From Lepraria neglecta (lineage: Eukaryota; Ascomycota; Lecanoromycetes; Lecanorales; Stereocaulaceae): a stretch of DNA of 64,000 bases. This document shows positions 34,372-45,832 of this stretch, one piece after another. Position 1 is the stretch's first letter; every line of letters begins with the position of its first letter. The translations under genes and the position numbers were made by a program. The notes under the pieces are model-generated. The model was not told the DNA's origin, made no database searches, and saw nothing but the letters and a program-made list of their open reading frames with translations. The stretch spans positions 4,402,001 through 4,466,000 of the forward strand of contig CM065652.1 of the NCBI GenBank assembly GCA_033220425.1, in the 5' to 3' direction.

Positions 34372-37310
34372 ATGGCGCGCTCTGGCCCACAGAAGCGCAA
34401 GCAGCCTCCTCTGCCCACCAATCCTCCTGCAAAACCCCACCGCCCTGCCAAACGTGTCAAGATTAACGAAGCCAGAACAATTCTCTCGCAAACCTCCGAC
34501 AAAGCTCTTAACCAGAATGGCGACCTCGATGTCTCCGCCTTCGTCAAAGCCCGCGAATTCGAGATCAAAACTATGGGCGCTAGCATGTCCGATTCTAAGA
34601 ATGTCTTATCAACGAGAGCGTTCCAGCAGGTGCCTAAAGATCTGAGGAGGAGGACGGCGAGTCATAATGTGAAGAGGGTGCCTAAGAGATTGAGGGCAAG
34701 GGCGGCGAAGGAGGTGCGTTCTTCGAGTCAATTGGGGTAAGGGAATGGAAGGGGGGGAGGCGCAATGGCTGACGAGGACTGCGAGGGAAGATGAGAGATG
34801 ATAATACGCCCACCATCACGGCTCGCCGACGAAAACCTACACCTCACCAACGTCTCCGGCTGGATAAAGCTAAAGAGCTTAAGAAATTGGGCAAATTGAC
34901 CAAGAAGAAAAGTGAGGATGCTAAGACGCAGAAGCCTGGCGAGACGGATCCGGAGAAGATGGTATCCATTGCACCTCGTATACCCAAGCTCAAGAAAGAG
35001 ATACTCTCCACGCCCGCAAAACCACCAGCCAGATTCCTAAAACGACAGGTCCATAAGACATGGCTTCCTACACACATCTACCATGCCAAGAGAGCACACA
35101 TGACACCGCCCAAGGAGCCCTTATGGCGGTTTTCTATTTCGCTGACGCCGAACGATAAATGCTATAGGAGTACCCATCGAGCTGCGAGTACGAGGGGTTG
35201 TGTGGCGTGGGATATGAGTTATGTGGGTACGATTGGGGTTGATGGGGCTGAAGCCAGTTTGCTTGGGTTGCTGAGGGGTGTGGGGGTTGATGATGGTATG
35301 CTTGTGGGGAAGAAGGGGGTGAAGTGGAGGAGGGGGACGAGAGGATGGGAGGGATGGATTAGGGAGAGGGATGGGGAGGGGAGGTGGATCGCGAAGGTGG
35401 GGGTTTTGTGGTGTTTGGAGGAGACAGCTGAGGAAGATGAGGGCGGTGTGCTGCAGGACCAGGACGTTGGGCCCGACGGAGCTGCGAAACAAGTACAGAA
35501 AGAGGGAAACAAGAATGGAGCTGGCCACGAAGACGAGACAATGCAAGAAGCAGACGCTCCACTCAAGCAGGTGGCCAAGCAGGAAAAGAAGAAAACGAAA
35601 CGAAATTTACTCTTAAGGGTGCATCCATCCGCGTTTCTCCAAGTCTGGAATGAGGTCCTGAAAGTCGCTAAGATCCAACGCCCACCAGCTATGGTTGAAG
35701 ATTTGAGGTTTGAGATTGGGAGTATCGAGGCCATTGGGCCAGGATCTACAGAAGCACTGATCGGGGCTCTGCATCCCGTACAAGACGCTCAGCTAAATAC
35801 GGAAACGAATACTACCAAAAGTCCAGATGATCAATGGGTGGACGTTGAGACACCCGAGAAGATCTGGCCTCAAATCGCGGCAGTCACGAATCCGGGTGCC
35901 TTGCCAGCGAATGCAATCTTAGGTTTCAACATCTCTGATCCACGTCTACATCATCCACCGAGGACAGTTCAGTTGCCTAGTCAAGATCCTACCAATGATG
36001 CTACGCTGGAACTTCTCTCATCATGGCCACCAGATCAAACCCTAACAATTCCCGCAATCTTCGACCGCACCAAACGACTCACGGCCTCTCGTCTACTAGC
36101 TAGCCAAAAAGCTATCAACCGACGCAAAGGTGATGCACTACCAGGAGCATACCCAGCCCCATCTTCAAGAGACCCAAAGATCCCAATCCTCCTAATAGCC
36201 TCGCGCTCACCTACCACCTCAGGTCAAGGATCGTGGACATTGCTCCTCCCCTGGGACTGCGTCCTCCCTGTTTGGTACTCACTCATGCACTATCCCCTTT
36301 CCTCAGGTGGTAATCCGCGTTTTGGCGGTCTACAGGAAAAGAGACAAATTGCGTTCGAGCAAGGCGTACCGTCGTTCCCGGGCGACTTCCCCGGTACGAA
36401 AGCCGGCTTTGAGTGGGAGCTTTTGGAGAGGGAAAGGAGAAAACAAGAGTGGGAACGGAGACCAAAAGGAAAGAGGACCGAATTCAACAGCGTGGATCTA
36501 GGACATGGCAAGAAAGGGGAGATAGGCATGGGCTGGGCTTGTGATTGGGAACGGCTATTCCAAGGATCGCCACCGCCATCACAAGATACGGACGATACGG
36601 AGAATCCTCCATCCGCCAGCAAGGAGAAAGCTGTCCTAGACAACTCCCAACCGAAAGCTTCGTCAAAAGCAAAGGAACCTTCCAACGTGAAAACAAATCC
36701 ACAGTCATCTCAGCCACAACCACCAACCAAACCACCCGCCCCACCCCTATCGATCCACCACCTGGCCGCCCCCTCCTCGACCACCAAGCCTATCCCAGCC
36801 ACAGCCCTCGGCCCAGTCCATCTCACCCTCCTCAGCTCAGGACATCCCATCCGCACAGCACGCATCTATCGCCTCCCAACCACGAACCCTGATCTCCACG
36901 CTAAATGGCTCGCTCTAGCCCACCCTCCGAAAGCTAGCAAGAAGAACCACAACAAGCATGTCAAAGGTTCAAGATTAAACCCAATCGGGAAGGATACAGC
37001 ACCGCAAGAGCGCGCAAAATTGCTTGCGGGAAGGTTATTACCGCCTCCACCTGCCACCGAGCTTGAGAAAAGCGTGCCAAAACCAGGCGACAAGGAATAT
37101 CCCTGCGTGCCTGAGGAAGTCGATCTGATCGGGTTCGTCACGACGGGGAATTTTAATCTAGGCGAGGGGAAGTGCGAAGCGATTGGGAACTTGGCTGTGG
37201 CGAAGGTGCTGGGAGATGATTATAAGGGGAAGCAGGCGGATAGGTATTTGTGTATTGTTAGGGAGAGTGGACAGAGTGTTGGGAGGGTTGCGAGGTGGAG
37301 GTTTGTGTGA
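34372..37310 (+). CDS. POP1: Ribonuclease P/MRP protein subunit POP1
   Basis: Two exons (34372-34713, 34791-37310) give 953 residues. The N-terminal POP1 domain has AFQQVPKDLRRRTASHNVKR and VPKRLRARAAKE followed by a basic segment and HKTWLPTHIYHAKRAHM, which matches the conserved arginine-rich RNA-binding block. The POPLD domain lies at about residues 585-690 (GSWTLLLPWDCVLPVWYSLM, GGLQEKRQIAFEQGVPSFPG). The C-terminus DLIGFVTTGNFNLGEGKCEA...ARWRFV is also typical of the family. Between them are acidic and Pro-rich linkers. Role: largest protein of nuclear RNase P and MRP, needed for tRNA 5' maturation and pre-rRNA cleavage. The start is the first ATG after a stop, and the first two exons join in frame with a 77-nt intron. 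Confidence 0.95.
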
Positions 37311-37717
37311 GATGAAAGGGGCGGGGGTAATTTGTATGTGAGATATTTAGTAGCATTGAATGGTTCTTTGTTATTAATTGTAAAGCTGGGAATGTGTTTA
37401 GTTCGAGGACGGAGGGGTTGAGAACACGTAGATATCGTTGTTAACGGGGCTGAGAGTAGGTCAGTTATTGACATGACTTGAGCAGCGAAGCTGCCTAATC
37501 TATCAATGTGCGTGTCATTCTGAGCAGATCAGTAAAATATATTGCTCATGGTAACAGTCAGTTGAGTTCGGTGACTGCCATTTGGACGCTAGAATACAGT
37601 TCTTCTTTATGCACATATCGTCGTTTTTTTTTTCTGTATGAAATCATCAACCATAGCGCACAGCCCCTTTTTCCAATTCGACTTTTTCAGACTAGGCTAA
37701 GTATCATGTGTAGCTGT

Positions 37718-39249
37718 TTATAGCTCCTCATTGACCGTCAATGGCTCAAGTCGGTCCTTGAGCTCATCCACAGAGAGTTCCTCGCCGTCCCACTGCTGTA
37801 GGCCACTGTCGACCGGCTTCGGTGGGATGAGAACGTTGCTCACGACGTGGATGACTCCGTCGGCCGCGATGCCATCTGAGATACTGACGGTGGAGAAGCC
37901 GTTGATCTTGATATTGATGAAGCGTCCGTATCGACCGACGTCAATCGACAGCGACTTGTCTTCAAGGAGGGTTGGGAGGTCGATCTGCGCATCGAGGTTA
38001 GTGGGAAGTTCAGAGGTGGGGGTGGGACGAGTGTGCTTACATGGAAGTAACCCTTAGGGATTCCGCTCTCGTCAACGTCGGTGCTCTCGGACTTGTAGTA
38101 CGCATCGGAGTACAATGTCTGGTTGGCAACGACATGGTATTTCAGGAGAGCCTTGAGATACTTCTGGCCATACTCGCTGAAGAGGAAGCCGTTGATCCTT
38201 GTGCCAAGCTTCTGGAAGGCGAAGTTAGAGGGCGCGAAGAGGGTTCCGCCAACATGGTTGGAGGTGTCGTTGATGACTTTGAGAAGGCCGGTCTTGGTCA
38301 AGCCGAGCTCGAGAGTGCTGAACTCTCCGGGAAGGAATTGGATGATTTTGGCGGCTTTTGGAGGTGGGATGAGGAGGCTGTCAACTCCGTGGATAACACC
38401 GTTGGTGCCGAACTGGAACTGTCAGTAATATGCTTTTATTTAAAAAGGAGCAGTAGACGTACAATGTTGATGGCGACAATGCGGCTGTAGAAATTGACAG
38501 TTAGGAGTTTAAGACTGAGGTTTATACTTAGACGCTGTGGCCCGATGCCCAATGTCTCCACATCCAGCGCAGTTGGGATTGTTTTGGTGACCAGAACCCT
38601 GCCGGCTGGGAAAAATTCCGGCGAGACATGGTACAGAAGCACTCTCTTCAGCTGCTCCTTCGATGGCTTGGGTGCGTGCGAGGGGATCTTTTCGAAGGCT
38701 TTGTCGGTAGGAGCGAAGATCCTGTGTAGATGTTAGCATATTTGACATTGAATGGGGCCAGTTTGCTTACGTATAGTTCGCAGCAGTACCATTGAGAAGC
38801 TCGACAAGATCCTCGTACTCATTGATCAAGGCTGCAAGCTTGGTGGTGTACTTGCTCTTGGCGATCAACTCGTAAACAGTCATATTGGGCTTCTTGCAGT
38901 GTCCATGATGGCTATGTTTACCGTGCTTTCCGAGGTCCTCAATGCTGTTGGAGGCTGAGTCGAGCCATGCTTGAGCAGCGAATCCAGTCTCATGAGCCTT
39001 GCTGTAGACGTCCTCGCCAGTCTCGGTGACGTAGTCGATAGCCTCGTCAAAAGCATCCTTAGAGGTATCAATGAGCTTGGAGAAGGTGTTCTCGAACTCG
39101 GTGATGGTTTGCTCCTTCGTAGGCAGCTTGTCAAAAGCGGACTCTGGGGCACGGTGGGATTCGATGGAAACCTGGCTCATCACCTGCTCGTCTGGTATGA
39201 CGAAGGCAGTGGAAAGGGCCGCAAGCGGCAAGATGTTAAGGAACTTCAT
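37718..39249 (-). CDS. Secreted fasciclin (FAS1) domain protein with two FAS1 repeats
   Basis: Four exons (39249-38771, 38721-38463, 38418-38041, 37984-37718) give 460 residues. A clear signal peptide (MKFLNILPLAALSTAFV) targets secretion. After a Glu/Asp-rich spacer with a GKHGKHSHHGH patch, the first FAS1 domain runs about residues 120-260 (NMTVYELIAKS, YTIFAPTDKAF, GVIHGVDSLLIPP) and the second about 265-430 (LGLTKTGLLKVINDTS, GGTLFAPSNFAFQKLG, ADGVIHVVSNVLIPP). FAS1 domains mediate cell-surface or matrix adhesion; in fungi such proteins are wall-associated or vacuolar. I see no C-terminal GPI signal: the tail is acidic (SVDELKDRLEPLTVNEEL). All junctions keep frame. It is transcribed divergently from APT1. 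Confidence 0.93.
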
Positions 39250-39489
39250 GGTTGCAGTGGTAGAAGAAAATGATCAGAAGGTGAAGCAACGAGAAGGGAA
39301 GATGGGGAACATTGAATTCATGTCAGCATGCTTGTCCCAGGTTACAGCTACGCGTGGCAAAGGGCAGGTGGTGACGACAATGGATGCGGAGACGGAACAA
39401 TTGCGAACTCCGCACTTGACATCCCTGCTGCAGATCATCAGGCAGAGTTTCCATTTCTCGGAAAAGGCCAGAGACTCAACCAAAACAAC
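39250..39489. promoter_or_regulatory. shared divergent promoter of the fasciclin gene and APT1
   Basis: Only 240 bp lie between the opposed start codons, so the 5' regions of both genes are shared or overlapping. No specific motif is assigned. Confidence 0.5.
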
Positions 39490-40568
39490 ATGGCGGGACC
39501 AGCCGCTCTCGTCGTACCGGCCCTTAAGAAACATACGGCGACTGTGATCTGGGCACATGGCCTTGGAGACAGGTGGGTAGATGTTCAGCTACACTAGCTC
39601 TATCAACACTCAATTGAAGCTTCAGCTGATCCATTGATAGTGGTGCAGGCTGGTACGCAGAGACCCTCCCTCTTGGAACTTTCCCCGTCTGCTGAGATTC
39701 CCTGCTACGCCCTCAAAGAATCAAGACCGTGTCTGATACCTAAATGCCAGGATGCCAATAGCAGAGAACTTCCGGAGGCGGGGAAAGTTTGAGGAAGTCA
39801 AATTTGTCTTCCCAAATGCTCCAAACATACCAATCACAGTGGTATGCCCTGTCAAGACACTCTTCGGAGGATCCTGCAGCTAATTGTGCTGGCACAGAAC
39901 TTTGGAATGTCCATGCCTGGATGGTATGATATTGTACGACCGCGCGAAACCGTTCTTTCCTACACGCCAAACTACCCACTCAACACATTTTCACCACTGT
40001 CAAGCCGTTGAGCACCGTACTGATGAGCTCGCTTTGAACAGACGAGGTTCAGTGACCTCGCTCAAGCGCATGACCAACCCGGCATCCTCAAATCCCGCGA
40101 CTACTTCAACGTCCTCGTCAAAGAAGAGATAGAAAAGGGAATTCCTTCCTCACGGATAGTCATCGGTACATCCAACTCTCTCCCTTAATTGCCTACCCAC
40201 CGAGCACTAACAATCCCTTAGGCGGTTTCTCCCAAGGTGGCGCCATTTCGCTCTTCACAGGAGTAACCTCTCCCGAAAAACTCGCCGGCATATTCGGCCT
40301 CTCCTCCTACCTACTCCTCCACGACAAGATCGCCGACTACGTTTCAAAAGAGAACAGCAATAAAGATACGCCCATCTTCATGGGCCACGGGGACATGGAT
40401 CCAATGGTGAAGCATGAGTGGGGGACTGATACAGCGAAGACACTCAAGGAAATGGGCTGGACGAATGTGGATTTCAGGACGTATAAGGGTCTGGCGCACA
40501 GTGCGGATATGAAGGAGATGGACGATTTGGAGAGGTGGTTGGGAGAGAGATTGCCTGCTACTGGGTGA
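39490..40568 (+). CDS. APT1: Acyl-protein thioesterase 1 (lysophospholipase-like)
   Basis: Six exons (39490-39572, 39641-39652, 39751-39841, 39898-39933, 40042-40165, 40222-40568) give 230 residues, equal to human LYPLA1. Exon 2 is only 12 nt. It is needed to rebuild the conserved block GLGDSGAGWMPIAENFRRR, followed by KFVFPNAPNIPIT and MSMPGWYDI. The alpha/beta-hydrolase triad is visible: nucleophile Ser in GGFSQGGA, Asp in HGDMDPMV, His in GLAHSADM. Function: cytosolic serine hydrolase removing palmitate from proteins such as Ras and G-alpha subunits. Five introns in a gene this small is high for the window. All junctions are GT-AG and keep phase. Confidence 0.93.
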
Positions 40569-40996
40569 ATTGGCAGGTTGAAATGGGAGTATTACCAACT
40601 CCCCTTGCCAACCAACACTCCTGTACGTCGAGAAATGTGTCGATATTAAGAGCAGTGGAGTTGCAAATGCGTAGATCTGACTTATGATAGAGCTAGGAAC
40701 CTGTATATCAAATGAACACAAGAGCTGGCAAGACATATGTGTTACTGATAGTAGAGTTGGATATTTTGCAGTTTTGAACATACTGGAGCTGAAAAGGTAT
40801 ATATTAGATTGAGTTCAGCGATCGATCTTGACGATCTTGGACGTCATCTTTAACAACCCGCGCGACAACCCGCAACTGTAAACACAATTGGGCAAGGCGC
40901 TTTGCTTCTACAATGGCGCAAATTCACTCCAGGACTGCCATCGGCCTGTTCCTGGATCTCACTATGCAAATTCCTTGAAACTACTCCCCAGCAACC
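40569..40996. other. intergenic region between APT1 and the dehydrogenase
   Basis: This interval of 428 bp holds the APT1 3' flank and the promoter of the SDR gene. No gene or RNA is seen. Confidence 0.6.
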
Positions 40997-41880
40997 ATGT
41001 CCAAGCCATGGCTCCTCGTGTCCCCAGCATCCCGAGGCATTGGTCTCCAGCTCGCTCGCCATCTTCTCAAAACCACAGATGCTCCTGTCATAGCAACAGC
41101 GCGGAATGATCTTGGGGACACTAGCGAACAGATTCTAGATGGATTGGACGTCGACAAGCAAAGATTCAAGGTTCTGGAGCTCGACGTGACCGGTGCCTCC
41201 TCCCCAGCATTCTAACCCATACGTAATTGATCGATCACCCGGCTAACGCACAACCTCTGTACACAGACGAAGATACAATTGCACGCGCATCATCCCACTG
41301 CAACCAACTTTTCCCCACGTCCACGCACCACCTCCGCCTCGCCTTCTGCATTCCCGGCATTCTCCACCCAGAAAAGAGCCTGCAGCAAATCGAGTACAAT
41401 AACGCCCTCTCAACCTTCAAGATTAACGCCCTCGGGCCCCTTATGTTGTCTAAGCATTTCTCCGGCCTCCTCCCTCGAAAATCCGTACAATTAGACCCTT
41501 CCGACAATCTTCCACCCTCTGCAGTACTCGCCCTAATGTCCGCACGGGTAGGCAGCATCTCTGATAACAAGCTCGGAGGATGGTACTCCTACCGCGCTTC
41601 GAAAGCGGCTGTTAACAGCATTGCGAAAAGTGTGGATATATACCTGCAGCAGCGGTGTGGGGAGAAGGGAATGTGTATGAGTTTGCACCCAGGAACGGTG
41701 AAGACGGGCTTAAGTGAGGATTTTTGGGGGAGTACGCCAAAAGAGAAGCTTTTCAGTGTAGAGTTCTCGGCTGAGAAATTGGTGAATGTTGTGAATACTG
41801 TGGGGCTAGGAGGTAGAGGCAAGTGCTGGGATTGGGAGGGGGAAAGAGATTCCACCATGAACGATCAAGGGTGGAGATGA
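40997..41880 (+). CDS. Short-chain dehydrogenase/reductase (CsgA-like SDR)
   Basis: Two exons (40997-41192, 41267-41880) give 269 residues. The N-terminal Rossmann motif is VSPASRGIGLQLARHL (a TGxxxGIG variant). The acidic LELDVTDED follows the second strand, NALGPLMLSKHF is the Asn-containing helix, and the active site is SxnY-x3-K in YSYRASKAAVNSIAKS after the strand AVLALMSARVGSIS. The protein resembles small cytosolic NAD(P)-dependent SDRs around the bacterial CsgA C-factor. The intron is normal (GTGCCT...ACACAG). The end is odd: after KCWDWEG the frame reads ERDSTMNDQGWR, while dropping one G of the G5 run at 41838-41842 would read KEIPP and stop at 41858-41860, as relatives usually end (DWEGKEIPW). 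Confidence 0.88.
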
Positions 41881-42524
41881 GAATCACGTTACACGATTGG
41901 AACTCTTTATTACGAAATAAAGTGCTCCAACCAAGAGGTCTAGAGCAACATGTCCGCCAATTGGAGCTCAGCACTCCGAAAAAAGTGGACAAACTCAGCG
42001 GTCGTTGAACGGTGTATAAATCAAATTCAAAGCCAAAAGCGCCGGTATGTGTATCATATTGGGGTAATTGAGCAGCATGCACGTCAAATTAAGAGGCAGA
42101 GTCCCCGAAAAGTTGGAACATCTTGAACATCTGTACAGCAAATATGTCAAATTCAACTTCAGCCGTGGTGATTTGGAGTATTCAGGAGCTACCGAAAGGG
42201 AATTTGTGCATCAAGATATGCTCTAATGTCTCACCTAAGGCAGTGGATCGAGAGGAGTAAGAGCTACCAAAGTCCCAATTCAACGGTAAGAACCCCTTGC
42301 TTGGTTGTATATGCACCATGCCTCCTTCGCATCTTTACCGGCCCCCACTTCCCATTGCCATGTTCGCAGCTGTCAGACTATCCAATGCGCGATGCAAGGT
42401 CCACTATTGAGGGTTGCAACCCCCCTTGATTGCCAAAATCCCTTGCTAATAATGTAGCTATCCGTATCCAAATGATACAAACTTCCCCAAAACCTCTAGC
42501 AAATTGGCGGTCTGTATCTTGACC
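41881..42524. repeat. intergenic region with two diverged ~127-bp tandem units
   Basis: AGCAACATGTCCGCCAATTG at 41944 and AGCAGCATGCACGTCAAATT at 42071 start two similar units (CTCCGAAAAAAGTGG versus CCCCGAAAAGTTGG further in, then a shared TCAAATTCAA). The period of about 127 bp is close to that of the array at 33.9-34.2 kb, and the reverse complement of this unit shows weak similarity to it. No gene is seen. Confidence 0.45.
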
Positions 42525-45200
42525 ATGGAAAGCGGTAACACACCGGTCCAAGGAGCCGAAAAGAGCGACATTCTCAAACAACTGTCCCGGCGCCCACCAC
42601 GAAATGGGGGCTTCTCTAGATTTAGTGCGCTGGAAAATTGGGCAGAGTTCTCAGACGAAAGGAACTTTGGAAGAATCCGCCAATACCTTCTCGAATCAGA
42701 TGCTGCTCCTGTCGAGGACACATCATCCAAGCCTATCGCCAGTAAACACTTTCTCATGGGATTTTTTCGCTCGCACTCGAACCGCAGGCCCTCCAAGCAA
42801 TCCAAGAAAATGCTCAAGATGCAGTCACCACAAGAGGAGCGGACGCTACCAGTCGTAGCACAGAGAACGTCTTATGGTGGAAAGTACGGACAGATCATCA
42901 CCAATCAGGTTTACGATGTTAATAGGAATGCGTCAACGTATCAAATCAACATCACCCGAGGAGCTTCGGATGCATCCACTGGAAAAGAGACTGGGAAGTC
43001 TACTGAGCCTGCGAAGGATAACGTGAGCAGTACTGCCGCCTCGTCGTTTAGGAAGGTCACTGGACTCAGACGGCCTGCAGACGGCGCGCCGGTCCAACAA
43101 GCCAACGGTTACAAGTCTCCCGCAAACACTCCGTCGCCTTATCAAACTGCTGGTTTCCAGGAGCCTACATCGGAGAGGCTGGTAACCAAACTTGTGAATG
43201 ACAGACGTCCAAACGAAAATGTCCCACCAGGCCTACCCATGAGCCAGATACCAAAGCCGCTCATTGATGTGCCATTGCAGCCAGTACACCATGCCAATGA
43301 CTCCTTTGTCGTTTCCAGAAAAGAGTATCCGCACCTCCTGCTGAGAGACGACAAAAACCCCAATACACCACGCGCTTCAAAAAGTTCGATTCCGAAGACC
43401 GAAAGCCGACCAACAATTCGTGATTTCGCACCCAATGGGCCTGCACAAGTCCAACGTGCAAAAGCAACTCGGCTTAGGTCAAGAAGTCCAGTCAAGAGGG
43501 TCGGCAAGCAGAAGTCAGCAGCTAGCAGCATTGTCGACATCCCAGCCTTCCCAACATACAGTGGTCAAGTTCTGAACTCCGAAGTCTCAATCTTCCAGAA
43601 TACAGATCCTATCAGTTCAGACCCGAACGCGAGATCGCAAGCTCCTCCGCCAACTCCAACACTTCGCAGGCCTGTCCCAAGCTTGCAGCCCTCTCCAATC
43701 GCCGATTCGCCTCCCAAAGCCTCTTCCATAGTTTCGGCCGAATCAACAGCAGAAGACCTCCACTCCAACACCGCCTCTATCGTCGTCTCCAACGCCCAAA
43801 TCGCCACCATGATCCGCAACCAGAGCGCCACGACTACAAATCACCGGACCTCCACACCACCCCAGCCAGGCCCAGCGCCCACTAAAGCACTACCTGCGCT
43901 GCCGGAAGGTCAGGCGCCAACGACACCAACCCGACTTAGTGAATCGAGCCAGAGAATGCCTACGAGCCCAGAGCGCACTTCCCCAACGAGCCCCATTAAG
44001 CTACCGCTGAGGAGTCCGGCGAGGTATAGATTTACGCCTATGGATTTGGGGACTCCTAGTCCGCCTAAGAGAGCGGAAGAGCCGATACGCATCAATGCAG
44101 CGAGTGATCCTGAGGCATTCACAACGAAACCCGTCAAAGAGCCAGAAGAGATCAAGATACCACACTCTTCGCCTGTCCAAGAGAAAGGCAAAAGACGATG
44201 TGTTACATTTCCGAAGCCAAAGGATTTGCTAAAAAGCCTGAACGCAGGTGAACTGGATCAGAGGACTGAAAGAACCAAGGCGATGAAAGTCAGGGATTTG
44301 GCAAGAATGAAGAGCCAGAAAGCGGAGATTGAAGACATTGATGATGCAGTAATAAATGCAGGAGGGGAAGTGGCGAATGGCAACGAAAACGAAGAGGGAA
44401 ATGTGAGACATGAGGGATTGGTATTGCTTCCAAGTCCGCCAGACTTCACCAACTCTGGTCGGGCCTCGACAATAAATCCCATCCATCCGCATTTTTCTCA
44501 ACTCGGCAGCCTGAGCACCTCGACGACGCTCCAAGGAGACGGTAGCACGCTCTCCCAGAGACTTTCGCCTATTGTTGTTCTAGCTGAGCAAGAGCCCATC
44601 TCGCCTGTTTCAGTCCAACGCGCTAGTTCTCAGAAGTCGCAAACAAGCACTTCAGACTACCGGCGAGGCTCCATTTCTAAAACGACAAATGGCCTTCACC
44701 CTTTCCCCTCCAAGCCGTTGTCCCCTGGGCTACATTTCGCTGAAGAAGATCTCGAAAGCAAGAACAAAGCTCAACGACCACTATCGGCTCATTCGATGCC
44801 ACCGCCCAATACTCGCCCCTTCATCAGTCGTGTTCCTACACCTTTCTCCCCATCATTACTACGCGGCGGGCCCTTTCAAGCCCAGTCTAATAGATCGTCC
44901 CTTCGTGAATCCGTGCGCGACGTACCAATGAGCATGAACATCAGCGAAACAGTGACGGAGCTCGAAGCTCGCATCGAGGCGGTAGAGAGGAAGAATTGTC
45001 TGCTTGAACGAGCATTCCTGGCTGTCCTTGATGCGGGGGCGGGCTATAATGGCGGTGCTGGGGCGCGTGAGCGGAGGAGATCAAGTGGCACGGAGAGCCT
45101 TTACGTGGGCTTAGACAACTTGTTGGCGGTACATGCAGATGAAGCTGGCGCTCCTGTTGCTGGGCGTGCGGGCAGGTTGAGCGCTTCTAGCGTACCATGA
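42525..45200 (+). CDS. Unrecognised 891-residue fungal protein with C-terminal coiled coil
   Basis: A single exon begins at the ATG at 42525. I do not recognise a family. The N-terminus has an ordered-looking motif (SRFSALENWAEFSDERNFGR, then IRQYLLESD). The middle is a long Pro/Ser/Thr-rich disordered region with many SP/TP sites and basic patches (RLRSRSPVKRVGKQKS). Near residues 580-600 a charged helix occurs (TKAMKVRDLARMKSQKAEIE), and the C-terminus holds a short heptad-like coiled coil (ISETVTELEARIEAVERKNC). The organisation suggests a scaffold or cytoskeleton/septum-associated regulator phosphorylated by proline-directed kinases, but this is inference only. The stop is TGA at 45198-45200. 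Confidence 0.8.
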   Translation: MESGNTPVQGAEKSDILKQLSRRPPRNGGFSRFSALENWAEFSDERNFGRIRQYLLESDAAPVEDTSSKPIASKHFLMGFFRSHSNRRPSKQSKKMLKMQSPQEERTLPVVAQRTSYGGKYGQIITNQVYDVNRNASTYQINITRGASDASTGKETGKSTEPAKDNVSSTAASSFRKVTGLRRPADGAPVQQANGYKSPANTPSPYQTAGFQEPTSERLVTKLVNDRRPNENVPPGLPMSQIPKPLIDVPLQPVHHANDSFVVSRKEYPHLLLRDDKNPNTPRASKSSIPKTESRPTIRDFAPNGPAQVQRAKATRLRSRSPVKRVGKQKSAASSIVDIPAFPTYSGQVLNSEVSIFQNTDPISSDPNARSQAPPPTPTLRRPVPSLQPSPIADSPPKASSIVSAESTAEDLHSNTASIVVSNAQIATMIRNQSATTTNHRTSTPPQPGPAPTKALPALPEGQAPTTPTRLSESSQRMPTSPERTSPTSPIKLPLRSPARYRFTPMDLGTPSPPKRAEEPIRINAASDPEAFTTKPVKEPEEIKIPHSSPVQEKGKRRCVTFPKPKDLLKSLNAGELDQRTERTKAMKVRDLARMKSQKAEIEDIDDAVINAGGEVANGNENEEGNVRHEGLVLLPSPPDFTNSGRASTINPIHPHFSQLGSLSTSTTLQGDGSTLSQRLSPIVVLAEQEPISPVSVQRASSQKSQTSTSDYRRGSISKTTNGLHPFPSKPLSPGLHFAEEDLESKNKAQRPLSAHSMPPPNTRPFISRVPTPFSPSLLRGGPFQAQSNRSSLRESVRDVPMSMNISETVTELEARIEAVERKNCLLERAFLAVLDAGAGYNGGAGARERRRSSGTESLYVGLDNLLAVHADEAGAPVAGRAGRLSASSVP

Positions 45201-45832
45201 ATGGTTGGTCTTGGGCTCTGGTCTGTGGGTAAGGGGGGTGCATTTGGACTCGTTCTGTGCGTTTATGTATGTAGATGTTTGGGATTATGAGTTTACAATA
45301 TGTCCGTATGATGAAATTAAGAGCCTTCATTAGCCCTATCAACGGGTCATCTGACCTGATCACTGGGTATGTCAAGCGCAAGTAATGGCATGATGGACGT
45401 GTTCTGATGCGTACAGCGGTATGAGGGAGGGCTTGTTTGCAAGGTGAGAAGAACGGAGGATGTGGGATTGATGTAGGTTTAGAGCTTGCACTAAAGCACA
45501 TGCTGCTTATTTATTTTCAGACACTGCGGGATTTTGGTGTTTGAATGGTCGAAAGCTTGGGAATTCTGAATGCAGCATTCTCGTGCTCGTCCTTGCTATG
45601 GCTCCATGGTAGGCTAGTCTACTCTATCATACAAAGTACGTACTTGAAACACGAAGCACTGTACTCGCTGAATGTCCATTTCAGATCTCCAAAACATCAC
45701 CCATATTTTATACACCGCACCGAAATTCCAGTAACGCCGCTACTTGTACCCCATCAACACAACATTAGAAGTAGCCACCCAACCAACACCAATAACCAAA
45801 TCTGTACACCCCAAATGCACACATATATACTC
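45201..45832. other. convergent 3' intergenic region
   Basis: This interval separates the unrecognised plus-strand gene from the 3' end of MTC5. No gene is supported. Confidence 0.6.

Noticed and set aside
35121-35734. 141- and 171-residue minus-strand frames
   Set aside because: Antisense shadows of POP1.
38041-38490. 149-residue plus-strand frame
   Set aside because: Antisense shadow of the fasciclin gene, whose exons explain the interval fully.
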